Of a stretch of 64,000 nucleotides of DNA, positions 33,625-46,380 are shown piece by piece; positions within the stretch are counted from its first letter, which is position 1; each line of letters begins with the position of its first letter. The translations under genes and the position numbers were made by a program. The notes beneath the pieces are model-generated. The model was not told the origin of the DNA. It saw only the letters and a program-made list of their open reading frames with translations, and made no database searches. The stretch is from Ectobius pallidus (Eukaryota > Arthropoda > Insecta > Blattodea > Ectobiidae): positions 142,191,686 to 142,255,685 of the forward strand of contig CAXKWD010000005.1 in NCBI GenBank assembly GCA_964059195.1, given 5' to 3'.

Positions 33625-35488
33625 AATTCAGATTTGACTGTGATTGTTTTCTAACGTAGGCATACTGATGTCATTTTGCGCATATTATAGGTTTAATTCT
33701 CGAGTCTGTTTCGGAGTTACTCAAAACTGTTTTAACTTGAAATTTTCTGTATTCAAAATGTATATATTTTATTTTCCCCAATTTCTTAATTTTCACAATT
33801 TAAAAAATCAATCAATGTTTTTTTTCTAGCTAGAATTTCTCCTATAAATTATGTCGTACTTTCACCTGGGTTCCTGAAATTTCTTGCTGAATTTATACAC
33901 TATTTATGCACACCCCTCAAATTGCTAGCCAAGATTGCATTGCAAACCATTCTCATAGCCTGAAGTATTATTCTGCACTGTAACTACGTATAACTTCTCA
34001 TGCATTGTACAGAATATTGTTTTGATATTACTGAGATGACCCGAATGAACTTGCATGTGTAATATAGATCGACCTTTATGCCTTCAGAGAATGTGTCCTA
34101 CTTTTATGGTAGCAGGAAAATAAGTAAGCAGCAACTCATCTGAAAGGGCGATACGGTGTTACTATTCCTGCATTGTACAACAGGTACTGTTCATTGCCTT
34201 CGTGCACCGACCGTTATAAGCTGGACTGGAACAGCAGTATCATTTAACAATAAATTACGGACACCGGGATAGTAGTTAGTAATCATTTTATTAGCGGTTT
34301 CCGTTAAGACACGACTCTAGAGTTGAACTGTCATTATTAATTCTGTTTGAAGAATATTCCACAGAAAATATCACGTGTATTTTTTAAACCTGTGGAAAAG
34401 TGTAATGCTTAACTTTGGACTTTCTGCAAGCATTATTATTTTCTTTTAGTGTAATAATTAGGGTTCGGATGTTTATGACTTAAAAAAGTGGAATATATGA
34501 CTGCAAATATGCCCTTAAAATGACTAAATATGCCCCAAATATCCTAAATATGACGTAATGAAAGCAAAGTGGTAAAAAAATAAGTGTTTCAATTTAAAAC
34601 GTTTAAAGACACTAAATTCTTACATCACATGAATTCAATCAGATAATCACTTTTTTAAAACAATTTTGGTGATTTACAGTTTTACTTGTAGTAAATGTAA
34701 GTGGAGCAAGAAGTATTTTAATGTTTGACTAATTTTAATTTTAATTATGGCTTTATGTTTGTGATTTCTGTGATTCTCACATGATTTGTTTATAGCCTAT
34801 ATTTATTCCTCAAATAAGACAGACGTAGAAGAACACCTTTTAAAAGGCATTTTGTTATTCATATGTCCTCATAGAATAATTTATTGACTGCATTTCGGGA
34901 TACGTGCGTCCAGTTGTTTTAGCCTCATGGAAAACAGTTGATAGATAGATACTATAACTTGGCCAAGACATATAAAATATGTGTAGCACCGTCATAAGTC
35001 ATAAGAGATATTAAGACATTCAGATTATAAAATTCAACTGAATGCAGAGGGTTAGATCTCAGTGCTGTTAAAACCGTTCTCCTAAGAAAAAATTTTAATT
35101 TAAGAAGGAATTGGCTTAAATAGTTTAAACGATGTTTTATTCAAAACTTTTCTGAGTAAGGGTATATTTACATTTACGGATATATAAATTTGAATTTCCA
35201 CGTGTGGGGTAACTATGGATTTGAGAGTGAGTTGTGAAGCTGTTTACATGTTTCCTGACACAGAGAAGAGAGGCTAAAACAAACATTGAGGGTACTGTAA
35301 GAATATCAGTTTTAATAGTGGTTTACAGTGATCGCCTGGCTTAGCTCCACTATTAACCTTAAAGCTCCTTTCTGAAGTATAAATAACCGTTGTTCGGGAA
35401 GCAGGATTTGTCTGAGTTTGTGGAAGAGGGGCCTTCTTATAGCTAGCTTTCAGAGAATGTGTAACTAAAATGTAATATTCCACTTATA
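33625..35488. other. Intergenic, no firm feature
   Basis: Around 34454-34560, short direct repeats of AAATATGCC and CTAAATATG follow GGGTTCGGATGTTTATGAC. This may be a decayed transposon end, but no partner end was found. Confidence 0.45.
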
Positions 35489-36021
35489 TAGGGTGTTAAT
35501 GAATAACACCGAAATATTTTAACTGTGGATAGAGGGGTCATAGACAAGCAACAATTATTAGGCGATTTTCGCTCTATGGATTCAATTCTTCTAGTTATAG
35601 CAGGAAATTACCCAGGGCATGGCCGCCACTGACTTCTAACATTTGAAAAAATGGAAAACAAAAGAACTACCTTGTTAACACTGTAGTTATGAATTAAAAA
35701 AACTAATGCAGTGGCGGCCAGCCATGTGATTAGTCTGTAAATTTTGCAGATTATGAAAACGCTAAATTATGATTTAGTTATTGTTGAATGATTAAGAATA
35801 AGGTTTTTATCGATCACTAGGAATGCATGAAATCAATTTAATGAAAATTTTAACCCTATTTCGCTTCATTATTGACTTTTTGGCACCAAATTGTAATGAC
35901 TTTAATGCCCTGTAGCATACACATTTTACGTCATAGAGCAAAAATCTCCTAATAAAAGTTGCTTGTCTATGTCCCCTCTACACACAGGTAAAATATTTCG
36001 GTGTTATTCATTAACGCCCTG
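35489..36021. mobile_element. MITE family N1, complete copy (533 bp)
   Basis: It has the same termini and body as 30681-31203. The left end reads TAGGGTG where the family has CAGGGTG, and the right end reads GCCCTG. TATA flanks both sides (35485-35488 and 36022-36025). The terminal repeats are about 85 bases and include CATAGACAAGCAAC. Confidence 0.85.
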
Positions 36022-37596
36022 TATAATAGAGACTTAAAATTTATTGTGCGAATTATTTGCAGTATTATTAGTTATTACATTTCACGAATCCTCGCAAAAG
36101 CAAGGTTGTAGCGCTGGAGGCACTCGCTTGACCGCGCTCGCTGTCGTGGCATTGACCAGGCACTCACCTCCACAAGCCTGTCCCTCCACTTATATAATAA
36201 GCCTGAGAACACGCTTTCAACAAAACACCACAGTTCGAATCCAGCTGAGAATTCTCATAATTTCTTTTCACATGCAGTGTCTTCTTCACTTTCTAGTTCA
36301 CCCAGTCATGCAGGGGCAGACATAATTAATCTCCAGTCATTTCTCCGTGTAGTTTAGTGCTAGATATTATGGTTAAAATATTTTATTAGTGATAATCTGC
36401 ACCACCAATGCTTTAGTGGAAGTGGGGAATAGGTGCCGAACCAGGACTGACCGATTCCAGCTTTGAACTGATGAGGTAAATAAATTGCTGTGGGCTTTTG
36501 TTATCTGAATAACTTATACGGCAGTTTAGAAATCTGTTCACGTGACTTTGTCCGTAAACATCCCGAAAAAATTGTATTCTATAAGTAGTTTTAAAAGAAT
36601 GAATATAAAAATATTACCTATTAAACTTATATTTTTAGTAAATTTGTACCGAAAAAAAATGAGGTTATCATTTTCAAAATTTATCATTGTTACGAATTGT
36701 AAAGAAATAAAATAGTTACATGGTTCGTCCATTAGATCTTCTGTCTAATTTTATCTTAAACGATTTCTGTGGTTCATAAATGATTCGTTTTATCCACTTA
36801 TTTCTCAAATAAGATTGACGTACGGTAAGAAGAAGAAGTCTTTTATAAGGCATTTTATGATTCAAGATTGCAGTTGAATCTTGGAGAATCGCTTCCTTTA
36901 GGTTTAATCTTTATGTAAGTGCAAGAAACTAAGCTATCAGGTTGTGATTTAATTTTCTAAAATTTCCAGTTGCGTTACAAAATAGAGTACAACATGTTGC
37001 ACTAACATTGTTTTCTCTCGTAGAATTGTGTTGCACTAACGTTTTTTTTCTCGTAGAATTGTGTTTAATAAAAGCTACATTTAACTTTAAAATCGTTCTA
37101 CAAAGGATTGAAATAATAGAAATATTTCTAAAATCATTTCTAATACGAGGTTACTTCTCATCCACCTTTTATACCTATATATTTAACTTGTATTGGTTAC
37201 TTTTTAATTATTTAGAAATTACTTTCTGTTATTAGTATAATTATGTATTTTTTTTACTGTTATTATTTACTTTAAAACTTTGATGTGATATACTCACGTG
37301 ACTTTCTTTACTCTAAGGGTATAATCATAGATAGTTCAATTCTCTCGCTTCATATTCTCACGTAGAGTAGTTGGCTGCATTTTGAAATATAGGCATTCAG
37401 TTGTTTTAAATAATTTCTTCATTGCAACCGAAGGGTTGCAAGCGCTGGAATGATAAATGACAGGGGAAACGGGAACACCCATTTTGTTTACCACAAATTC
37501 CAGATAGATCCACCAAGATTCGATCGTTCAGTTGTTTTAGATTCAAGGATTGTAGAGTTAAAATGATGTGGGCTTTCACGGCCGGTGTCCATTTGG
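36022..37596. other. Intergenic, no recognised feature
   Basis: A GC-richer patch at about 36095-36190 contains CACTCGCTTGACCGCGCTCG. The 93-codon frame over it has no recognisable domain. TTGTGTTGCACTAACNTT is directly repeated at about 36994-37045. Confidence 0.45.
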
Positions 37597-37651
37597 TTAA
37601 ACTTTTCCGGGCTTTGGATAGACCACGGCCACATAGCCCGGAAAAGTTTAA
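37597..37651. repeat. Perfect 17-bp stem hairpin
   Basis: TTAAACTTTTCCGGGCT (37597-37613) pairs exactly with 37635-37651 across a 21-base loop containing GACCACGGCCACAT. It is GC-rich relative to its surroundings and preceded by GGGCTTTCACGGCCGGTG, suggesting a small mobile or regulatory module. Confidence 0.6.
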
Positions 37652-37654
37652 TCA

Positions 37655-38266
37655 TATTGTAGAGTTGTTCGCAAAGCAGGATTTACCTGAGTTGCTGGAT
37701 GGGGTGGGACTTCTTACACCCAACCTTTAGAGAAATTCTGCCTAAAATAGGTTGGATCTTTATACAAATTAATCAAAGGCGTTGAAACCATTTTCTAGAA
37801 AATTGCGAGAAAAAAAAACTTAATGTAAAAAGGTAGAAGCTGGAATCGTCGAGGTGATTCATATCAAATGTAATCTACGAAAGAGCCTTAACCCAAAATA
37901 CGTATATGAATTTAATTTACATTCTATTTTTCGTTTTTGAGCTACGTTCTTCCAAGTCAGACACGCACAGACGGACAGACAGACACACACAGACAAACAT
38001 ACTTGTTTCCAAAAATGATTTGCTGATATTGGTGTATGAATCAGGTAAAGCACAGGACTAATTTGATTCTCGATACAAAACCAATTATCGTTAAAATTTT
38101 GTTTTGCACGCTTATTAATACTGAAACCTCGACATCGAATTTTAGGGTCAAACACATTATGCCAACTTCCTCTTCCTATAACACCTGTAGTACGGGTAGA
38201 GAAAATAAGAAGGGAAAATGTATTTATTTATTTTTTATTTAATAAAAGGACTTTATGAGCCAAGGC
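37655..38266. other. Intergenic, no recognised feature
   Basis: A short ACAG/ACAC run lies near 37965-37990. The frames at 37859-38242 are not recognisable. Confidence 0.5.
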
Positions 38267-40123
38267 ATCGGAAGTTGAGGCGCTAAAATACTATTTTAGG
38301 GGGCTAAGGCATCTAAAAAGGAAAAATATGGAAATAAACGGCACTGGAAATATATTGCGCAAAAACGTCGTAAATGGAAAATAGCTCTTATAGCACAATT
38401 TATTACACTCGGAAAATAAAATTATTTTAATTACTATTTACAATCACATTCATTTAGTAGCTGTAATTAAAAATAATAAAATAAAATAATACCCAAAAAA
38501 TAATCAAATAAAATTTGCGTAATTGTACTGAGAGGTTCTTGTATGATGCTACATAACCATTTATATTTACTGTAAGGCACGTCTAATTTTGTGGTTTACG
38601 CTATTTACTTTCTCTTAACTTTTACGTACATGTTACATTTCTGTCTTAGTTCTGAATTGTTATCTTGCATTTTGTTTTACGAAACCTCGTTTTCAACCTT
38701 TGTTGTCACTGAGAGGATGTAGTGAATATTTGGGGGTCAAGAGATAGCCTATGTTATGTTAAGTTTATTACATAAAATAGACTGACGTTGCCTATATAAT
38801 AATTTAAACAATTCTAATTAAATTTTTCATTACATTAATGCCAGTTTATGGAATATAAATTTTCTTCCAAACACTCATTTCCGAAATCGGAAGTTGAGGC
38901 GCTAAAATACTATTTTAGGGGGCTAAGGCATCTAAAAAGGAAAAATATGGAAATAAACGGCACTGGAAATATATTGCGCAAAAACGTCGTAAATGGAAAA
39001 TAGCTCTTATAGCACAATTTATTACACTCGGAAAATAAAATTATTTTAATTACTATTTACAATCACATTCATTTAGTAGCTGTAATTAAAAATAATAAAA
39101 TAAAATAATACCCAAAAAATAATCAAATAAAATTTGCGTAATTGTACTGAGAGGTTCTTGTATGATGCTACATAACCATTTATATTTACTGTAAGGCACG
39201 TCTAATTTTGTGGTTTACGCTATTTACTTTCTCTTAACTTTTACGTACATGTTACATTTCTGTCTTAGTTCTGAATTGTTATCTTGCATTTTGTTTTACG
39301 AAACCTCGTTTTCAACCTTTGTTGTCACTGAGAGGATGTAGTGAATATTTGGGGGTCAAGAGATAGCCTATGTTATGTTAAGTTTATTACATAAAATAGA
39401 CTGACGTTGCCTATATAATAATTTAAACAATTCTAATTAAATTTTTCATTACATTAATGCCAGTTTATGGAATATAAATTTTCTTCCAAACACTCATTTC
39501 CGAAATCGGAAGTTGAGGCGCTAAAATACTATTTTAGGGGGCTAAGGCATCTAAAAAGGAAAAATATGGAAATAAACGGCACTGGAAATATATTGCGCAA
39601 AAACGTCGTAAATGGAAAATAGCTCTTATAGCACAATTTATTACACTCGGAAAATAAAATTATTTTAATTACTATTTACAATCACATTCATTTAGTAGCT
39701 GTAATTAAAAATAATAAAATAAAATAATACCCAAAAAATAATCAAATAAAATTTGCGTAATTGTACTGAGAGGTTCTTGTATGATGCTACATAACCATTT
39801 ATATTTACTGTAAGGCACGTCTAATTTTGTGGTTTACGCTATTTACTTTCTCTTAACTTTTACGTACATGTTACATTTCTGTCTTAGTTCTGAATTGTTA
39901 TCTTGCATTTTGTTTTACGAAACCTCGTTTTCAACCTTTGTTGTCACTGAGAGGATGTAGTGAATATTTGGGGGTCAAGAGATAGCCTATGTTATGTTAA
40001 GTTTATTACATAAAATAGACTGACGTTGCCTATATAATAATTTAAACAATTCTAATTAAATTTTTCATTACATTAATGCCAGTTTATGGAATATAAATTT
40101 TCTTCCAAACACTCATTTCCGAA
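38267..40123 (+). repeat. Tandem array, three 619-bp units
   Basis: Units begin at 38267, 38886 and 39505 with ATCGGAAGTTGAGGCGC and end near CACTCATTTCCGAA. I saw no differences between the three copies. The unit is AT-rich, with no open frame and no internal transposon ends. Flanks differ from the junction sequence: upstream is GCCAAGGC, downstream ACCTGTTC. The array is a very recent amplification, a satellite seed or an assembly artefact. Confidence 0.93.
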
Positions 40124-42889
40124 ACCTGTTCTCATAGCTCCGGTGAATTCTAACTGCTATACGATGAAGATTTTATCGAAGTTACAACTGCAAACTCGTT
40201 TCGTATAATTAATTAGTCACAAACATGTCCGAACCTAGTCACAGTGAAGACACTAGTCTTAAATGAGAATATTGTTTCCACGTGGAGAAAACATGTCATT
40301 CATGAGAGATTTCTCAATAATTCAATGAACGTGTAACTTTCTACTAGAGAACCGGTGTTTAATTAGTTTCTTTAATTTTCCGATGATGTATTTATTCTCT
40401 CTTTTTCGTCCTGCAATCTTTACATTTAACTGTTTACTTGTTATTCTGTATGTCTTAAAACTTCTTTAGTGTCCAGTTATAGTAATTATACAAAACTGTA
40501 TGAAAGTCTGCTTGTGTCGTATTTTATTGCAAAATCACGTGCAATTATTTGATAATGTTGACCATTACCTTCACTGTACAATAAAGCTAAATTACAGGCC
40601 TCATTATAGTTTTCTTGCTACGATATTTTAAGTCCAAAGTTAGTAATGCAGAGTTAGTAATGAGAGAAATGAATGTGTTACAGGCAGAAACATTATACTG
40701 TACTCTGACATGGAGAGTGTGGAGGTGATAATGTTTTAAAGTAACAGTTAATGACCGTTGTTAAGGATTTTGACATATTTGCGATGTGTAATGGTTAGAA
40801 GTGCTTGTACTTAGTAGAATGGTAGGCATTAAAATTACACATTTGGGAAAGAAAATAATTTAATTAGAAAGTGTAATAAATTATAAAAGTGAGTGGATGA
40901 TTGATACATACGAACTTGTTGAAATTGTTTAAGAATTAGAACATATTTATTCTTGAGGCCGTAATTTTACCGCAGTAATTAAGACTTCATTTGTCAGTAC
41001 TTTCCTATTTCGGGCAGCGTTGCTTTATAAACAGGGGTAGGATTTATATGTAATAAAAATGGCTAAATTTTTACATATGGGCTAAAAGTGCTCAAAATAG
41101 TGAGTAAAATATGGACTAACTTTCCTTAAATGGTGCAAAATAACATAAAGAACACATGTATTTTATCAATTTATCAACCTTGCATAGTTATAAAAGGATA
41201 TAATTAATTTATTGCTTAAAGATGAAAGTCACAGAAAGTAATAGAATACCTGCCACACAACAATTTAAAGAAAAGTCACAAAGAAAAGTAATAGGGATTT
41301 TTTTAGCTGTTGTTACAATTTTTTAACCTTGCGAAGCAGTGTATTAAATTTTTAAAACGCAAACTGCGTCCTTTGTCTTAAATTTGCTTTGAACTCCGCT
41401 GAACTAAGTTCAAGAAGTAATAGAAACCATTATAAACCTACTAAATCTTCAAGAGCTAAATCCAGATCTAATTCCAAATCTTGTTTTCAAAATTTCGTAG
41501 AAATTCAAGAATCCAGTTCTGAAATGCTGATGGTAGTGAAATAAAATTTAAACGATTATCTGCCAAGAATAACTTCGAAACCATTAAATATGAAAATGTT
41601 TTTTAAAACGTACCATTTTGTAAAGATGTGGGAGTTTTTATTTATTATGTAAAAATATGTACTAATCCTGAAATATGCACAAAAATGGAAAATCAAATGT
41701 GTCTAGAACCACTCCAAATATGCCAATTCGTAAACACGTAACGGAATTTACCTTTAACTATGTAAAAACAAAACCAAGTATGTGTTTACGTAGAGGTCTT
41801 AGCCCTGCTTATAACTTGCGGCAAAGGCGGGAGAATCGAGTTAAAATTGCTAAGATTTTGTATAAAGTCTGTATTTAGTTAATTTGAGGACTTTGTCACT
41901 GTGAACTTGTGGTCATACGAATTTTTATGTGATATCGAACTGATAATTTTGATGGGAACCACTTCCTTACCTCTGGCAATTTTATTCGTGTTAAATGAAG
42001 TGGTCTGTAGCACACGTTAAGCTATAGCTGCCGGCTATTATAATAGCAGCTCCAGTAGTCGTCAACACATAACGGTGACCTAACCAGGTGTTCCAAAATT
42101 AATATTTTTTTTTTATAAATTCAAGAGGATATTTTACCGGTATTAACTTACAAAAATTTCTTTATAGAACCTCAGAAGAGTAATTGTTATTAGAACGGAG
42201 GTTTTTAGGATCTAATATGATATTTGGACTCGTGTTTCCGTGCACATCTAACACCTCCTATTAACAAGTCCGTATTCAATTGTGAGATTAATTGAAATTG
42301 TGAAATTGGCCTTGCTAACATTGAATGACTTAGACAAAACTCACTACGCGGGTTCTTTTTTTATTTTTTTTGAGGGGGGGAAGGAAACTCGAATCTGTAG
42401 TAGTTTTTTCCCCGGGCTGTTCACTTTAATCGTGAAATGTAGTCGAAGCCGGGTTTTTAGGGTTTTAATTATCAATCATTCCTATAAAATTGTTTATGCC
42501 TTATTTGGGTATGGTTCTTGAATCTGTAGTCCATTGTAATACTTTCATTTCGAATCTGTATGCCCATGTGGCAAGATAGGATTTGTTTTGTTCCTTTAAT
42601 TATTTGTATTTATTAGGTAAAACAATATAATTAATAATAAAATTATGTAATTCCTGTGATTATGTAAAACCGATGTTAATTAATTGTTTTTATTATTATT
42701 ATGTCAAATAAATGATTTAAATGAACATCTAGCAGTTGAGTAAATTACCGCTGGCACCTGCTAGAACTGTGTATTCATATAAGAGAAAATTTGAAGGGTA
42801 TTACATTTTTAGAATCTCAAATGTGTAATTGTTATTCTAACAGAGGTATTTAATATTTGGAGAGGTGAAGTCAGACTGAAAAATTCAAT
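40124..42889. other. Intergenic, no firm feature
   Basis: A 67-codon frame at 41675-41878 ends in a basic stretch (YNLRQRRENRVKIAKI) but has no gene structure. Sequence at about 41034-41110 (GGGGTAGGATTTATATG) may be a decayed transposon end. Nothing is firmly supported. Confidence 0.4.
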
Positions 42890-42958
42890 GCCATAGCCGG
42901 GATTTGAACCAGGATCTTCGGCTCTCCATGCCGATGCTCTAACAACATGCCGGTACTA
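42890..42958 (-). repeat. tRNA-derived sequence, minus strand
   Basis: The minus strand shows a tRNA-like order: TTGTTAGAGCATCGGC, then GATCCTGGTTCAAATCCCGG containing box B. The anticodon region and acceptor stem are degraded, so it is a pseudo-tRNA or SINE head. Confidence 0.5.
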
Positions 42959-43477
42959 CATTAAAATCTCCAACTGACTCACATATATATTTATATTTAT
43001 TCATATAAAATTTATTCATTCCTTATAAACGTCCTTATAAATCCTCCCATCTAGCAGTGAAAAGGAAAGACGTAGATAGCCTAGATGTCGCATCAGTTGT
43101 ATAGTTTGCACTATCCCTTCGTGGGGCGCTGTACCATGGAACAGCGAAACATTATTGCAATTAAAAACAGCAGCGGAATGTTCTATGTAACTAACAGAAT
43201 ATAACAATATCGGCACTGGCTGTGGAAATTTATCGCGTTATAAATAAACCGGAAACCCTTCCGGTGAGGACCATGAATAAAAAGCACAGTGACACGCTCA
43301 ACCAGCCGTGTGATGGCCACGTTTAACACATCAGAATGCGCATTTCATTCTTCCTATGTACATCTTATTTTGAATAACCAAATTATAATATAATCTAAAC
43401 TGGATTATTAAAACGTTTTATAAACTCTATGACGTTCAAGCCGCCAGTTCGTCAGAAAACAACCTTTACTGGTTCTA
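42959..43477. other. Intergenic, no recognised feature
   Basis: The minus-strand frame at 43016-43216 is not recognisable. Confidence 0.5.
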
Positions 43478-43879
43478 TAAAGGCTAGTTTACACGGTGAC
43501 ACTAGGTTTCGTAACCACTTTCATGAAAGTGATTTCGTGAAACTAATTACACACATTTTCTTTCCAATTCAACCGCACATTTCATGTTATTTCTGAAGTT
43601 CAAGTTATTAAAATCCCATATAAATGTTTGAAACACGTATGAATTTAGGCATTTCACAATTTCCTCACTTCCCCACTTCATTTTACGAAACGCGAACAAG
43701 CTAAATAAGCGTAAAATATCAACATTACTATTATAGTTTCGTAAAAAGTTGGAATCAGCCGAAACTGCGTAGTTTCGTAACTAATTGTCGCCAGTACATT
43801 TTGCGCTTGCGCATTCAAGCAAGAAACAGTTGCGAAACTTACTTACGAAACCTAATTTCGTCGTGTAAACTAGCCTTTA
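43478..43879. mobile_element. MITE with TAAAGGCTAGTTTACACG ends
   Basis: The left end TAAAGGCTAGTTTACACG and the right end CGTGTAAACTAGCCTTTA are perfect 18-bp inverted repeats. A further partial match over AGGTTTCGTAA follows. The interior has GTTTCGTAA in both orientations and GCGCTTGCGCATTCAAGC. No clear target duplication was found. It is a non-autonomous DNA element of unassigned superfamily. Confidence 0.75.
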
Positions 43880-44633
43880 GTCTCATGTTTTAAAATGCAG
43901 TACGTTGTTTGATCATTTAGAAGTGAGATAATGGATTCTAGGGTATTTTATATGAAAATAATTTAACTTATTCTCTGGAAAAAAAAAAAAAAAAAAAAAA
44001 AAGAAACCCGCTCCTATTAAGCATCCGTCGTCCTGAAATATAAATTTTTCTTGGAACGATCATAGCTCGTTTGATACAGGTTTCATTTTATTTATCTCAA
44101 TATTCCAACATTTAACGGCATCTAATAGAAGTCCTAGCTTAGCTGAGTCTCGTATTTCATTCTGCTCGCTTAACATCGGTTTAATACAATTCCCCACCAC
44201 TTGAACTATTGATATGTGTGTCATTTCTGGACCAAACTTGCTCGATGTGCAGTTTCATAGTTAATAAGGTGTGTGGGTATACGGGTTAGATATGAATATG
44301 TTTACGGTCATTACGTCCCATATTAATCTGTCATTGAAATGAACAAATCGTTGTTTTAACTAACTTAAGGTGTCTTGTTCACACAAAATACACTTTATTT
44401 CATTATCTGTTATTGACAGTGGATAATCCGCAAAATTGCAGAAAAGGGATAAAAATCATCACGAAAAGATTTTTCAATATTTTTTTATTTACAATTGGGG
44501 GAATACACATACAAATGCTACTTAATAAACACAAGTGAAATTGCAGTCTGGCTTACTTTTTCACCAGTAAAATTGGAAGTATTTTTAGGGGTTAAATAAA
44601 CATATTTATTAAACTTTTTCTTGTAATACCGTT
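43880..44633. other. Intergenic, with a poly-A tract at 43979-44002
   Basis: A run of about 24 A interrupts otherwise featureless AT-rich sequence. Confidence 0.6.
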
Positions 44634-44642
44634 ACACACACA

Positions 44643-44703
<61 letters not shown>
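44634..44703. repeat. Compound CA/TA microsatellite
   Basis: About 47 bases of CA repeat (one interruption) followed by about 23 bases of TA repeat. Confidence 0.95.
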
Positions 44704-44704
<1 letters not shown>

Positions 44705-44724
44705 ACATGTTGTAAACTGTTGAG

Positions 44725-45105
44725 CTCGATCAATAAAATAAAATAGACTTAATACCAGCAACTCAACAATATTTTATTATTTTACCTAGGCCTTTCGGCG
44801 TATTTCCGCCATCTTCAGGGCATCTTCTTTTTCTGGTTAGAATGCCTCGATAATTAAAATTAAAACTCCTGTCTTACATATTGTCACATCTATAAAGAGG
44901 CCACAGGAGGGTGATCTAGCTGAGGAGGATTCAGTGATAGCGTTTTATAAACCTTTTAGATATAGTTGATTTTATAAAATGTGAAGAGATGTAAGACAAT
45001 GCAGTTTTGGTTTTAATTATTGAGGCATCCAAAGGAACATACCGTGCATATTGCGGAGTTGCTGGTATTAAATATATTTTATTTTATTGTATTTTAAGTT
45101 TTTCC
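44725..45105. mobile_element. Penelope-like element tail in inverted arrangement (inferred)
   Basis: On the minus strand, 44725-44826 carries the hammerhead-like motif and a TTGCTGGTATTAAGTCT tail, as at 3.15-3.39 kb. The adjacent plus-strand segment 44890-45100 has the leader GATGTAAGACAATGCAG, ATTGAGGCATCCAAA and again TTGCTGGTATTAA, but no motif. Inverted duplicates of one end are common in Penelope-like insertions. No coding part is present. Confidence 0.45.
44783..44822 (-). ncRNA. Hammerhead-like motif, minus strand
   Basis: On the minus strand the order is TGCC, CTGAAGA (44812-44818), GGCG/CGCC hairpin, GAAA (44793-44796), palindrome AGGCCT, A, then GGTA. Stem I can still form (two G-C, one G-U, one U-A) even though the 3' strand differs from the 3.3 kb copy. 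The extra U before stem II is also present. Confidence 0.4.
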
Positions 45106-45299
45106 CCCCCTTGCTGATGGTGTTGTTCGCCAAACTGATGTGTCTCTATGAGAATAAATCAATAATTGTACCCACACAATTTTTTGTAATGGATCTAAAT
45201 AGCAAGAGTCCTATAGTACTATACAATTTTTCAGGACAGTTCCTGTGCTTTTGAATAAGCCTACACTTTTTCCAGCGTTCCACTAGCCTATAGATTCCC

Positions 45300-45357
<58 letters not shown>

Positions 45358-45979
45358 CTGAGCGGCAAGTTGTTCATAGATTATAAATTCGAATAGTACA
45401 TAAGATTTTTCATTTTCATCTTAGCTATTCAGAGTCACACACGTTTTTATGAAACGATGCTTTTTGAGTAGGAGAACTCGGAAGATAGGCGAAAACTCTA
45501 CATCGAATTTCAGGATCGATCCTCTACTTTAGAACGGGTAGAGAAAGTAGATAGGTGTGGCACACTAGATTACTAGTGTGTTGGGTTTTGTCGAGGACAG
45601 GAAATTGGGAACAAAGCTTCCTCGCAGCTAACATTTCGAAACCAACAAGATGGTGTTAGAGACAGACTACTTTGATCGTCGGATATTCGTGGCTGAGTTG
45701 AGTGAACAACACTTCTGTACAAAATGTTCTCACTTGTATCAAGTGATGAAAAATCTGTTAAAAGCTGCCAGCATTTTTAACGGAGAGCAATAAAGAACTG
45801 GATTTATTTAATTTGATTTATTCACACGTCATAAAACTAATATTTTTTCGAGACGTGTCGTTGTTACACTTCGTCAGGGAAACGCTTTCTTTTTCAGCTA
45901 TTTTCCAGCTATTTTTCAGCTATTACAGCTATTTTTGCAATACGGTATCTATTTATTTTCAGCAATACAAGTTAAGTAT
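45106..45979. other. Intergenic, with long poly-A at 45303-45355
   Basis: A run of about 53 A may be a retroelement tail or slippage product, but no element could be attached to it. Tandem CAGCTATTTT-like units occur at about 45893-45935. Confidence 0.6.
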
Positions 45980-46380
45980 ACCACCACTCTGGTGTAGGGG
46001 ATAGGAGATGCGTTTGCTCTCCTCATGCAGCGGGCCTGTGTTCGATTAATGGTCGATACATATTTCCTAGGTGGGGTTATTCCGAGGTTTTCCTCTCCTG
46101 TGAGATGAATGTCGGGAAACTTTAGGCCCTCGTGGTCCTCGGATATCATCTGGCCACCATTATCATCTTCATCCCCTCCTCGACTTGTTCAGAATAAATG
46201 TGTGCGACTGGTGTGTATCTTCCTATGTGTTTGTGTTGTCTCTGAGGTCCTGACGGCATTAGACTGATCACTCTGATAAAAAAAAGTATCTGTGTATGAT
46301 CCTTAGACTTCTTCCCTCGACGGGTGGCGCTCCTGTAAGGTCCGGGCGGCATTGGGGAGGTAAAACTCAGGGGAAGAAAA
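45980..46380 (+). repeat. tRNA-derived SINE, family S2 copy 2
   Basis: The head CCACCACTCTGGTGTAGGGG and the CTGTGTTCGATTAATGG box B region are followed by the same body as 29744-30180, including AACTTTAGGCCC, CATTATCATCTTCATCCC and GGTCCGGGCGG. A small duplication (GGGGATAGGAGATG) disrupts the head. The minus-strand frames at 45949-46352 are shadows. Confidence 0.75.

Noticed and set aside
34454..34640. Possible hAT end with AAATATGCC repeats
   Set aside because: No matching opposite terminus or duplication could be found.
45303..45355. Poly-A tract as a retroposed gene tail
   Set aside because: No gene-like or SINE-like sequence is attached on either side.
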